Shown one piece after another: positions 48,854 to 58,599 of a stretch of 64,000 nt of DNA. The stretch comes from Acinetobacter guerrae (GTDB taxonomy: Bacteria > Pseudomonadota > Gammaproteobacteria > Pseudomonadales > Moraxellaceae). The translations under genes were made by a program, and so were the position numbers. The DNA lies in NCBI RefSeq assembly GCF_009372255.1, contig NZ_LXGN01000045.1:202912-266911 (forward strand), given 5' to 3'. How positions within the stretch are numbered: the stretch's first letter is position 1; each line of letters begins with the position of its first letter. Below the pieces are notes generated by a model. It made no database searches and was not told the origin of the DNA. It saw only the letters and a list, made by a program, of their open reading frames with translations.

Positions 48854-49150
48854 TTAACTTATTTGATCTAATAATCTATAAAACAACTGACCACAGCTCT
48901 GGCATTGAAAGCAACTATTTGTACTCTGGGTCACAGGTTTACTCTCAAACAAACTATTGAGTAAACCACCGACTACCACGCCTGCAATCCCGCCAATCAA
49001 TGGCGATACAGGCAAGCTTTTGGATAGGGCTGCACCCATGGAAGCAAAGGAGGCTGATGCAGTTAAATACTGTTGTGATCACCGCATTGTAGTGTGTTGA
49101 ACCACACGGATGACATGTTCGGAATGACAATGTGGACATGTAATATTCAT
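48854..49150 (-). pseudogene. Small zinc-ribbon protein gene split by an in-frame TGA
   Basis: Reading down from ATG 49150 (good AGAGG ribosome-binding site) gives MNITCPHCHSEHVIRVVQ…, then a TGA at codon 24 (49079-49081). The same frame then stays open to codon 98 with a Gly-rich stretch (GGIAGVVVGGLLNSL) and a C-terminal CFQCQSC zinc-ribbon-like segment. N-terminal CPHC and C-terminal CQSC could together form one zinc ribbon. This is either a recent nonsense mutation or a sequencing error; an internal start at 49039 lacks a ribosome-binding site. Confidence 0.55.
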
Positions 49151-49348
49151 AATATAAACCTCTGAAATAGATAAGGGCTTGGTCATTCAGTGATGCTGAT
49201 TGAGCCAAACCCATGAAAGAGAAGATGATTCTCATCTAGATGGTGTATATTTCAGATGGCTTTTAATTTATGGGTTTAGGCTATAGCCACGATCCCGATA
49301 GCGACGATGGCTACCTTTGCAAATAGTGCATCGCCTCGAACTCAAATA

Positions 49349-51799
49349 TTACCAATTCACTTTTAATCCTACAGAGCCATTTACAGCTTCGCCAGCAGAA
49401 AAATATCCACCATTATTCACCGTCCAATATTTTTTATTAAATAAATTATTAACGTTAGCATTCAGCATAGCATCGTGTTGTGCAAGCCTAAATTTATACG
49501 ATAATCCTGCATTTGCAACCGTGTAAGCTGGTGTCTTGAGCGTATTTTCATCAGCCAAATATGAAGTACCATTATATCTGACATTGGCATGCAAACTTAA
49601 GCCTTCTACAACTGGAATGAGGTAATCTGTATTTAACACGACTTGCCATTCTGGTGTTGCTGCTGGGGTATTTCCTTTCAGATTCTGATTACTGGTACTT
49701 AAGCCATCTAACTTTGCATCAAGATGAATAAGACTCACCCCAAGTTTCCATTGATCAGAAACTTTATAATTTGTGTTCAGTTCAGCCCCTTCATAAATCG
49801 TCATACCATCCTGAACAAGCGCTTTTTGATTGCCAGTTCCTTCCGTAATAAGACTAGTACGTTCTATTCTAAATAGCCCTGTACTCAATGAAAGTTTGTC
49901 TAAATCATATTTGAAGCCAAATTCATATTGTTTGCTAATCGTGGCATCTAGAATTTCTCCAGCATTGGTATATTCACCACTCACCAGTTGCCCCGCTTCC
50001 AGAGCCTCTACATAACTCGCATAAAGTGCAGAGTCTGCATTAGGTTTATAGATTAATGCAAATGTCGGCGTTGTTGCATTTGTTTTATAATCAGGGTCGG
50101 ATGAGTCATCCTTATAGTCAGTATAACGAACGCCTAGAATGGTTTTAAATTGGTCAGTAAAATCAATCGTATCACTTAAAAATGCAAAGTTTTGTGTCGT
50201 AGTTGATTTATCACCCAAGGAAAAATCAGGGTTTAAATCTATACTATAATTGGTTGGTTGATAAAGATTACCCGTAAAAAACGTATCCCAGACTGAATTT
50301 TTAGCAAAACGTGATGCATTTTCATTTTGTCCGATACCAAAAACCAGATTGTTTCTGATTTGACCAAAATTCACTAAACCGTTAAACATTAATTGATTAA
50401 AGTAATTTTCATCTAATGATGAAAATTGATAAATAATTCCATCATAGTCACCTGCACTATTTTTTATATCTGCAAATGATTTATTTGAATCATGACGTTT
50501 TCGGGTATAGCCAAACTGATATTTTGCGTACCAGTCATCGTTAATTTGCCATTTTAGTCCTGAAGATGCCATCAAGGTTTCTGTTTTATAATACGAGTTG
50601 TCGACATTTAGATTTTGATATTTATAGGTTACTTTGGGTAAACTCGCCCCACTATTTGTGGGATCATAAGACCATAATGCAAACTGCATCGGTTCTTTTT
50701 CCAAGTCATTTTTCTCATAAATGACATTTGCATCCCAAGTCAGATTATCAAGCAATTGCTTATCTAGCATCAATCCAGTAAAGAAACGATCAGTTTTTGA
50801 GTCATTATATGCTGTACCAGTTTCACCTCCCAAAATAAACCGATAGTTAATATTTGCTGGTGCAAAATGGCTGCTAGTATCCACCATAGCAGAAAAAATA
50901 CGATCTGTTCGATAACCTAAATCCAAACTGGTTTGAGGCTCTTTAGTTGCTTGCTTTAATTGATAACTGATCGCACCACCTGGTGAGCCAAAGCCATACA
51001 TGAAACCTGTTAACCCTTTTAATGCGACGACATTGTCTGCAAACTCGACAGGAAAATCTCCTCCCCAGTTCAATGTCATGGGCACATCATTAATATAATA
51101 ATTTTTTACCCCCAGCCCTCGAATTTGTGTCGCCCACCAATTTGTCGTCATCACGCTAGCTGGCGAGTAGACTGAAGCATCATTTGCAAAGATTTGACCA
51201 ACAGATTTGGCACCCCTTTTTTCAATATCTTCATGATTAACCACAGTGACTGAAAAGGGTGTGTCTAAAACACTTTGATTACCTAAAACAGTGATTGCAG
51301 ATTTACGCTTTAAAGGACTCTCCTGATTTTCAGCTTTCAGGGTAATAATCGGTAATACCGAATCTGAAGATGTATCAGAATTTAAATAATTTTCGTGACT
51401 AGCTTTGGACTGAAGTGTGCTTAACTTCACAACTTCTGCATTTTTATTGTTTTGTATTTTTTGTTCTAAATAATAGCTGTTGTTGATTTGTCTAATTTCA
51501 TAATTGGTATTTTTTAATAATTCTGCGAAGCCTTGTTCTAAACTATATTGCCCTTTCAAACCTTTAGTCTTTAAACCACGTGTTAATGCAGGATCAAACG
51601 TCAAGGCAACGCCAGACTGTACCGCAAAACTAGATAAGGCTGAACCTAATGATCCCGCTGCGACATCATATGGTTGTGTTGCATGCTGCTCTGCATGAAC
51701 GAATGCAGTAGAACTGATACAAAGACCAAACATCACTGACCGAATTGCACTGACTAATTTTTTTCTGGAAATTTGCTTTACGCTTTCTTGCTTGTTCAT
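49349..51799 (-). CDS. TonB-dependent siderophore receptor with N-terminal signalling (STN) domain
   Basis: 816 residues from ATG 51799 (GGGG upstream). After a signal peptide ending …FVHA come an STN domain (about residues 30-105, with PYDVAAGSLGSALSSFAVQSG), a TonB box region (LPIITLKAENQ), the plug and a barrel ending VGLKVNW. An STN domain is the mark of receptors that also signal to a FecR/FecI pair, and both genes lie directly upstream. It transports a ferric siderophore of unknown type. Confidence 0.92.
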   Translation of the reverse strand: MNKQESVKQISRKKLVSAIRSVMFGLCISSTAFVHAEQHATQPYDVAAGSLGSALSSFAVQSGVALTFDPALTRGLKTKGLKGQYSLEQGFAELLKNTNYEIRQINNSYYLEQKIQNNKNAEVVKLSTLQSKASHENYLNSDTSSDSVLPIITLKAENQESPLKRKSAITVLGNQSVLDTPFSVTVVNHEDIEKRGAKSVGQIFANDASVYSPASVMTTNWWATQIRGLGVKNYYINDVPMTLNWGGDFPVEFADNVVALKGLTGFMYGFGSPGGAISYQLKQATKEPQTSLDLGYRTDRIFSAMVDTSSHFAPANINYRFILGGETGTAYNDSKTDRFFTGLMLDKQLLDNLTWDANVIYEKNDLEKEPMQFALWSYDPTNSGASLPKVTYKYQNLNVDNSYYKTETLMASSGLKWQINDDWYAKYQFGYTRKRHDSNKSFADIKNSAGDYDGIIYQFSSLDENYFNQLMFNGLVNFGQIRNNLVFGIGQNENASRFAKNSVWDTFFTGNLYQPTNYSIDLNPDFSLGDKSTTTQNFAFLSDTIDFTDQFKTILGVRYTDYKDDSSDPDYKTNATTPTFALIYKPNADSALYASYVEALEAGQLVSGEYTNAGEILDATISKQYEFGFKYDLDKLSLSTGLFRIERTSLITEGTGNQKALVQDGMTIYEGAELNTNYKVSDQWKLGVSLIHLDAKLDGLSTSNQNLKGNTPAATPEWQVVLNTDYLIPVVEGLSLHANVRYNGTSYLADENTLKTPAYTVANAGLSYKFRLAQHDAMLNANVNNLFNKKYWTVNNGGYFSAGEAVNGSVGLKVNW

Positions 51800-51877
51800 A
51801 TATACCCCATCAGAAAGAAGAATGAAATGCCTCATACTTAATGACAGTTAAACGGCAAAAAAGTGTCACTTTATTTT

Positions 51878-52825
51878 TTAATTATTTTTTGAACGAATCC
51901 GAACAACATGATTCATTGCATAATGATCAATTTCAACTGAGTAGGTATGTTCCAGCATTGTGTAGGCTTGTTGCAGATTATTTGTAGGATAAGTACCAGA
52001 TATTCTAATATTTTTAATATCAGAATCCAGATAAATGACCCCTTTTTGATATGGCTCTAATCGTTTTACAAATTGTGATAGTGGCATTTCATCGACCATA
52101 AGCAATCCTTTCGTCCATGCAAATTGGCTCACATCAAAATCTTGCGTAGTTTGGATTGTATACCGATTAAATACAGTTTGTTGCCCTGCATTTAAAATTT
52201 GAGGATGATCATTGGCATGAGCCTGTATTTTCACTGCACCTTTTTCTACCGCCACAAATGACGAGTTTTGATCCATTTTAACCAGATATTTTGTACCTAA
52301 TGCTTGTGCTTGTCCTTGTTGGGTGTAAACAATAAATGGACGATGCTGTGAATCATGATGAGTTTCAATCCATATCTCGCCTTTACGTAATATGATATTT
52401 CTTCGCTCTGCCGTGTATTTCACATCAATAGCACTGTTTGTATTCAACACTATTTTACCACCATCAGGTAGCTGAACTGTTGTTTGCTCACCTGTACCAC
52501 TACGATAATCTGCCGTCCATTGTTGCTGTTGATTGAGCCAATATATCAAGTAGACCGTAGGTAAAATTCCCAGAACCAACAACCAATTGTTTAGATGTGA
52601 TTTCAATGGTTGCTTTTGAATCACAGGCATCGCGATATTTGGAGGAAGTTGCTGAAATTTCTGTTCCAGTTCGATCGCCTTGTGCCAGATTTTTTGATGC
52701 AATCGACTACGATTTTGCCATTCCGCCAACTGTTGATACTCAGACTCCGTCAAAGACCCCTGCTTAATTCGCATCAGCCATTCAACGGCCTGATCTAATA
52801 TTTCTGACTTTCGCGATTTAAACAT
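51878..52825 (-). CDS. FecR-type anti-sigma/sigma regulator
   Basis: 315 residues. The cytoplasmic N-terminal part has the DUF4880-like helix pattern (AVEWLMRIKQGSLTESEYQQLAEW), one membrane helix lies at about 81-99, and the periplasmic FecR domain (LPDGGKIVLNTNSAIDV, GEIWIETHHD) and a C-terminal receptor-contact part follow. It carries the receptor signal across the inner membrane to the sigma factor. Its ATG overlaps the sigma-gene stop (TAATG). Confidence 0.9.
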   Translation of the reverse strand: MFKSRKSEILDQAVEWLMRIKQGSLTESEYQQLAEWQNRSRLHQKIWHKAIELEQKFQQLPPNIAMPVIQKQPLKSHLNNWLLVLGILPTVYLIYWLNQQQQWTADYRSGTGEQTTVQLPDGGKIVLNTNSAIDVKYTAERRNIILRKGEIWIETHHDSQHRPFIVYTQQGQAQALGTKYLVKMDQNSSFVAVEKGAVKIQAHANDHPQILNAGQQTVFNRYTIQTTQDFDVSQFAWTKGLLMVDEMPLSQFVKRLEPYQKGVIYLDSDIKNIRISGTYPTNNLQQAYTMLEHTYSVEIDHYAMNHVVRIRSKNN

Positions 52826-53334
52826 TAAAGCTCATGTTCCAACATTGCTGTCAAACAATGCACGTAAGCTTTTTTCATATGCCTTTTTACTGTGCTCAGA
52901 GAAATATTGAATTTACAAGCAATCTGTTCGTAACTCATATCTTCAATTTGTGCATGTAAAAATACATCTCGAACTTGTCTTGGGAGTGTTTCTAGTAACT
53001 GAATAACTTCAACCAATGTTTCAATAATCAAATAGTTTTGTTCAGGAGAGGGTTGTTCCCATTCTGGTTGTTTAGCTAATACCTCGATATAGGCTTGCTC
53101 TATTCGTTTTCGATTAAACCAATTCATCATCAAACTTTTGGCAACTGTGGTCAAATATGCTCGCGGTTGTTCAATTTCATGCAGAGGCTTTTTATTAAAA
53201 ACACGAATAAACGTATCTTGTGCAAGATCAGCCGCATCGGCAGAGTTTCCTAGTTTTTTATACAACCATGTGTAAATCCATGAATGGTGTTGCCGATACA
53301 GCGTTTCCAAGCTTTCAACAGGAGGCGTATCCAT
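52825..53334 (-). CDS. FecI-type ECF sigma factor
   Basis: 169 residues from ATG 53334; a TTG five codons earlier is possible. Sigma-70 region 2 (ADLAQDTFIRVF, the -10 recognition region) and region 4 (SYEQIACKFNISLSTVKRHM, the -35 helix-turn-helix) are present. It directs RNA polymerase to the receptor gene when the receptor binds its siderophore. A Fur-like site lies 24-38 bp upstream, so expression needs iron shortage. Confidence 0.9.
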   Translation of the reverse strand: MDTPPVESLETLYRQHHSWIYTWLYKKLGNSADAADLAQDTFIRVFNKKPLHEIEQPRAYLTTVAKSLMMNWFNRKRIEQAYIEVLAKQPEWEQPSPEQNYLIIETLVEVIQLLETLPRQVRDVFLHAQIEDMSYEQIACKFNISLSTVKRHMKKAYVHCLTAMLEHEL

Positions 53335-53357
53335 GGACTCAATAACCAAGAAACAAA

Positions 53358-53372
53358 TGATAATAGTTATTA
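53358..53372 (-). promoter_or_regulatory. Fur box upstream of the FecI-like gene
   Basis: TGATAAT A GTTATTA, one perfect arm and one 5/7 arm of the 7-1-7 Fur site; 13 of 19 matches to the classic 19-bp box. Located 24 bp before the sigma-factor start. Confidence 0.6.
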
Positions 53373-53423
53373 TTAACCTATTTTGTTTTTAGTTCAAGAT
53401 TAAACCCATTAGGCACACATGTT

Positions 53424-53552
53424 TCAAATTACCTTACGTGATTTCTGTGACATACCAAAAGTACGCATTTTGCTAGAGGTTTTTGCCGTTAGATACTGTT
53501 CTTTGTCAGGTTGAGCAAAATAACCCATCACTTTTACTTTACGTAATTTCAT
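53424..53552 (-). CDS. Possible small basic protein, 42 aa, beside the integrase relic
   Basis: 42 codons (MKLRKVKVMGYFAQPDKE… ending …KSRKVI), very basic, no clear ribosome-binding site. It follows the integrase relic in another frame and may be part of the same decayed element. No family recognised. Confidence 0.3.
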   Translation of the reverse strand: MKLRKVKVMGYFAQPDKEQYLTAKTSSKMRTFGMSQKSRKVI

Positions 53553-53571
53553 TACTTACGGTTAAAACTGA

Positions 53572-53661
53572 CTAAAAAGAAGCATCACGATAGATTTTTT
53601 GACCAGTTTGTTCAAACTCAACTTTGTCGACGAACGATTTAGTAATTTTATAGGTAACCAT
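53572..53661 (-). pseudogene. 5' fragment of a tyrosine-type phage integrase
   Basis: 29 codons, MVTYKITKSFVDKVEFEQTG then QKIYRDASF, then TAG. This matches the N-terminal arm-binding region of tyrosine integrases, which normally continue for about 380 residues. It lies 152 bp downstream of tRNA-Leu, in the same direction, as expected for an element that inserted at the tRNA 3' end; the rest of the gene is gone. Confidence 0.6.
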
Positions 53662-53812
53662 GTATATACTGACAATTCAGAACATTTGGCGATAATAGAA
53701 TAGATAGAGAAATATTAGCAACTGTCTACAAAAGAGCTACAGATTTAAAAAAGTCTACATAATTTGTGAAATGCATGGGAACTGAATTTATTATAACTTA
53801 TTGATTTATAAG

Positions 53813-53899
53813 TGGTCCCGAGGGTCGGACTCGAACCGACACGTCATCGCTGACAGTGGATTTTGAGTCCACCGCGTCTACCAATTTCACCACCTCGGG
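53813..53899 (-). tRNA. tRNA-Leu(CAA)
   Basis: 87 bases including an encoded CCA. Acceptor stem CCCGAGG / CCTCGGG pairs fully; anticodon stem GTGGA/TCCAC with loop CTCAAAA gives anticodon CAA; a long variable arm (class II tRNA) and the TCGGTTCGAGTCCGA T arm are seen. It reads UUG leucine codons. An integrase relic lies just downstream of its 3' end. Confidence 0.95.
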
Positions 53900-54080
53900 A
53901 GAGTATGATGCTTGCTTTGTGTTGCGTATAATAGCGCGTTTAAAAAACTTGTCAACGATAAGTCTTTGACTATTGCCTACTTTTGCAGCAAACAAACTTT
54001 TATCGGGATAAAATAATGATGACTCCCCTCTAAAAGCCAAAAAGACTATACTAGGCGCAAATTTTGTAATGTCCCGTATT

Positions 54081-55115
54081 ATGCAGCTTTCAGACTTTAA
54101 CTTTGATCTTCCAGATGAATTAATCGCCCGTTATCCACTTGAATCACGCAGTGCTTCGCGCCTTCTTCATCTAGATGCACAAGGCCAATATCATGACCGT
54201 CTATTTACGGATATCGTAGATTTATTAAATGAAGGTGATTTATTGGTTCTTAACGATACCAAAGTCATGAAAGCGCGTTTGAAAGGTAAACGTGCAAGTG
54301 GTGGTGCCGTTGAAGTTTTAGTTGAACGTATGCTGGATCAAACCATTGCCCATTGTCATATAAAAGCCAGCAATACCCCCAAAGCTGGCGCAGAGCTATT
54401 TATGGGTGAAGATGGAGTCAAGGTCGTTGTACAGGGTCGTCATGAGAATTTATTTGTGGTGGAATTTTCTCAACCTATATTGTCAGTCTTAGATCGTTAT
54501 GGACAACTCCCTATTCCACCATACTTTAATCGCGAAGCAGAAACCATTGATACAGAGCGTTATCAAACGGTGTTTCATGATCCCGAAAAAATTGCCAGTG
54601 TCGCTGCACCAACTGCAAGTCTACATTTTGATGAAACACTGCTTGAGCAGTTAGCACAAAAAGGCATTCAGAAAACATTTGTCACTTTACATGTTGGTGC
54701 AGGAACATTTATGCCTGTGCGTACAGATGATATTAAAAATCATATTATGCATAGTGAATGGTGTGATGTACCAGAAGCCACTGTCGAGTTAATTCGTCAA
54801 ACAAAGGCACGTGGCAATAAAGTTATTGCTGTTGGAACAACCGCAACTCGCGCACTGGAAAGCGCAGCGCAGGCACATCAGGGGCAGATTGCGGCTTGGA
54901 CAGGAGATACTCAAATTTTTATCTATCCAGGTTATCAGTTTTGTGTGGTAGATCGCTTGATTACCAATTTTCATTTGCCTGAATCAACCTTATTGATGTT
55001 AGTTTCGGCACTCTCAAATCGTGAAAATATTTTAAAAGCTTATCAACATGCAGTCGCTGAAAAATATCGCTTTTTTAGTTATGGTGATGCCATGCTAATC
55101 GATCAGACTCAATAA
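54081..55115 (+). CDS. queA: S-adenosylmethionine:tRNA ribosyltransferase-isomerase
   Basis: 344 residues from ATG 54081 ([11 protein letters not shown]…), the start used in relatives; an ATG four codons earlier has no better site. Family motifs are present: [47 protein letters not shown] and [17 protein letters not shown]. It makes epoxyqueuosine in tRNA, following Tgt, which is encoded 1.9 kb downstream. Confidence 0.95.
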   Translation: MQLSDFNFDLPDELIARYPLESRSASRLLHLDAQGQYHDRLFTDIVDLLNEGDLLVLNDTKVMKARLKGKRASGGAVEVLVERMLDQTIAHCHIKASNTPKAGAELFMGEDGVKVVVQGRHENLFVVEFSQPILSVLDRYGQLPIPPYFNREAETIDTERYQTVFHDPEKIASVAAPTASLHFDETLLEQLAQKGIQKTFVTLHVGAGTFMPVRTDDIKNHIMHSEWCDVPEATVELIRQTKARGNKVIAVGTTATRALESAAQAHQGQIAAWTGDTQIFIYPGYQFCVVDRLITNFHLPESTLLMLVSALSNRENILKAYQHAVAEKYRFFSYGDAMLIDQTQ

Positions 55116-55129
55116 GGTAAATCATCAAG

Positions 55130-56161
55130 ATGCCAGTCGAGAGCTTACAACGCGCATTACATATTCGTCGTAAAAAAAATGCGCATGTATTTCGTAATAT
55201 TGTACGGCTTTGGACGATTGGTGAAAAAGCGCAAACACATCAGCAAATCCTCGACCAATTACATCCATGGGGAGACAACCCCACACTACATTTTGACAAT
55301 GGTTTGCCCAAGTTTTTGATGGTACTCGGCGTAATCAGTTTCTTCATGATGTTTGCCCTACCTCGCTTAGGGCTTCCTTTTGCTTTAGGTCTGTTCTGCA
55401 CCATCGGCTTGTTTTTTTTGGCATTCATCTTATATGAAACTGATGATGCCATTGAAGAAGTCATTCGTTATTTGGAAGAAAAATCGATTGAGACCCGTTA
55501 CGATTTAAAATTTGGGCGGATCCCAGAACATTTTCCTTTGGGCATGAATTCAACCTTGTTGATTAATCAACTCAAAAACAGCTTCCCATTGTTTAATAAA
55601 GGCTCTACATCAAATCAGATTGTGTCGTATGCCAGTGCAAATATCAGCGATGATGAAGGTCATCACTACCCTGCTTTTATTTTTCAATATTCTTACATCG
55701 AAGAAATCTCTATCCGAGATGCTGATGGAGACAAAGTCAGCATTAACCGAACAGAAAAAAATCAATGGGGTATTTTTATCTTTGAGACACAAATAGGTGG
55801 ACTCGCGGTAACTAATTTACGTCGGGACATTGGTTTTCCATACGAAGTCCAATGGAACAGCAGTGATATTCAGATTAATCAGCAACTACAAATCTATGGT
55901 ATGGATCAACTTCATTTGGTCAAAACGCTTAATCCAGCATTATTATTGCGCTTGTCTGATTTTTTTAAAGTGCGTAAAGGTGAACTGATTTTTCATTCTC
56001 ATCAAAATATGATGTGCTTTTTAGGCGATACGAATCTATTTGAGCTCAGTTCAAAAACAAGAGAAATTCAGGATATTTCAAGTTTACGTGGACATTTACG
56101 TACCTTTCGATTAAAACATTATGAACAACTGTGTTCTGATCTCAGCACATTTTTAAAATAA
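55130..56161 (+). CDS. Membrane protein of unknown function next to lemA
   Basis: 343 residues. Two hydrophobic helices (about 60-77 and 82-102) near the N-terminus are followed by a long soluble C-terminal part with beta-rich sequence. Together with lemA just downstream (18 bp apart) the layout recalls DUF3137-type membrane proteins that accompany LemA, but I cannot confirm the family. It starts 14 bp after queA, so it shares its transcript. Confidence 0.75.
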   Translation: MPVESLQRALHIRRKKNAHVFRNIVRLWTIGEKAQTHQQILDQLHPWGDNPTLHFDNGLPKFLMVLGVISFFMMFALPRLGLPFALGLFCTIGLFFLAFILYETDDAIEEVIRYLEEKSIETRYDLKFGRIPEHFPLGMNSTLLINQLKNSFPLFNKGSTSNQIVSYASANISDDEGHHYPAFIFQYSYIEEISIRDADGDKVSINRTEKNQWGIFIFETQIGGLAVTNLRRDIGFPYEVQWNSSDIQINQQLQIYGMDQLHLVKTLNPALLLRLSDFFKVRKGELIFHSHQNMMCFLGDTNLFELSSKTREIQDISSLRGHLRTFRLKHYEQLCSDLSTFLK

Positions 56162-56179
56162 AAATCTTGGGGATATACA

Positions 56180-56746
56180 ATGGGTTTGTGGATTTTTCTG
56201 CTCATTATTTTAGTCATTATTATTTTTGGTATTTTAATTCGCAATAAAATTGTATTGCATTTTAATGCAACCAAACGCGCATGGGCTGATGTGGCGACTT
56301 ATGAACGCCAAAAATTAAAAGTATTGGACGAACTTGCGCCAATGGTTGAACAATATGCCAGTTTTGAAAAAGGAACTTTGGAAAAAGTGACTGAGTTACG
56401 CCAAAGCATTCTTAACCTGAATGTCGATCATGCAGATATTGCTCAATTGCAACGTATTGAGAACTTAAATAAAGAATTGATGCGTAGTTTAAATATCGTC
56501 GTTGAAAATTATCCAGAACTCAAAGCCAATGAAATCTATTTACGCATGATGAATGAGATTGATGAGCAAAATGATAATGTCAGTGCTGCCATCACCATTT
56601 TTAACCGCAATGTTGAATTGTTTAATAATCACATTGAAGTGTTCCCTAACAATATAATTAACACCTTAACGTTAGGCAAGAAATCGATTCGTCCATTTCG
56701 TGATCATGCTGCTGCGCAGAGTTTTGATTATCGTCCAAATTTTTAA
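56180..56746 (+). CDS. lemA: LemA family protein
   Basis: 188 residues: one N-terminal membrane helix (about 2-22) and a helical domain with the conserved WADVATYERQKLKVLDELAPMV and the NELMRSLNIVVENYPELKANE-like region. LemA proteins are membrane proteins of unknown function with an outside helical bundle. Located right after the unknown membrane protein, so the pair is probably a unit. Confidence 0.87.
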   Translation: MGLWIFLLIILVIIIFGILIRNKIVLHFNATKRAWADVATYERQKLKVLDELAPMVEQYASFEKGTLEKVTELRQSILNLNVDHADIAQLQRIENLNKELMRSLNIVVENYPELKANEIYLRMMNEIDEQNDNVSAAITIFNRNVELFNNHIEVFPNNIINTLTLGKKSIRPFRDHAAAQSFDYRPNF

Positions 56747-56886
56747 ATCATGGATTTTTAAAATTGTGGTCTATTCTCAATCTTGAGCAATGGATCACTT
56801 TTTCAATTTAGCAACCCAATCATAATGTCATAGGTGGTTGATCGTACAATTTGGTTTTTTATCGCCTATATAACATTTAGTAGTAG

Positions 56887-58101
<1,215 letters not shown>

Positions 58102-58215
58102 TGCAACAAGATTTGCGCTCAACAAAAAGACAAGGTAAATTGCAGAACGAACTCGTATTTTGTCAGGATTTGACAGTCCTTTTTTTAATTTAGGTTTTTA
58201 GTTTAGGAAATCAGA

Positions 58216-58545
58216 ATGAGCTTTTTAATTTCTTCTGCTCACGCAGCACCTGCAGCGGCACAAGGTCCAAGCATGGTCACCAACTTACTGATGATTGCTG
58301 TATTTATTGCAATTTTCTATTTTCTGATCTGGCGTCCTCAATCCAAACGTGCCAAAGAGCATCGTAGCCTGATTGAAAGTTTAGGGGTCGGCAGTGAAGT
58401 GGTTTTTGCTGGTGGTTTGATGGGTCGTATCACTAAAATCGAAGGTGATTACGCGGTGGTTGAACTCAATCGTGGTAATGAAGTTAAAATTCAACGCGCA
58501 AGTGTTATTTCAGTTCTTCCTGAAGGCACTCTGAATAACCTTTAA
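58216..58545 (+). CDS. yajC: Preprotein translocase subunit YajC
   Basis: 109 residues: an Ala-rich start, one membrane helix (about 22-40) and a basic cytoplasmic domain with RPQSKRAKEHRSL and the SLGVGSEVVFAGGLMGRI segment typical of the family. Binds SecDF in the translocon. First of the yajC-secD-secF set. Confidence 0.95.
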   Translation: MSFLISSAHAAPAAAQGPSMVTNLLMIAVFIAIFYFLIWRPQSKRAKEHRSLIESLGVGSEVVFAGGLMGRITKIEGDYAVVELNRGNEVKIQRASVISVLPEGTLNNL

Positions 58546-58555
58546 TCATAAAAAC

Positions 58556-58579
58556 AGTCGTGCATGTTGCACGACTTTT
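58556..58579 (+). terminator. Hairpin between yajC and secD
   Basis: AGTCGTGCA, loop TGT, TGCACGACT, then TTTCC. The short T run makes it a weak terminator or RNA-processing site that may set the yajC:secD ratio. It ends 20 bp before the secD start. Confidence 0.5.
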
Positions 58580-58599
58580 CCATTTTAAGAAGAAAGCGA

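Noticed and set aside
49079..49081. TGA read as selenocysteine
   Set aside because: No SECIS-like hairpin is visible directly after it and the neighbouring residues give no redox motif; a nonsense mutation is simpler.
49221..49239. Fur-like site GAAGATGATTCTCATCTAG
   Set aside because: Only 11 of 19 matches to the Fur consensus and it is not positioned before an intact gene.
53798..54040. 80-codon ORF on the minus strand at the tRNA-Leu
   Set aside because: It runs through the tRNA gene; the translation is a by-product of the tRNA sequence.
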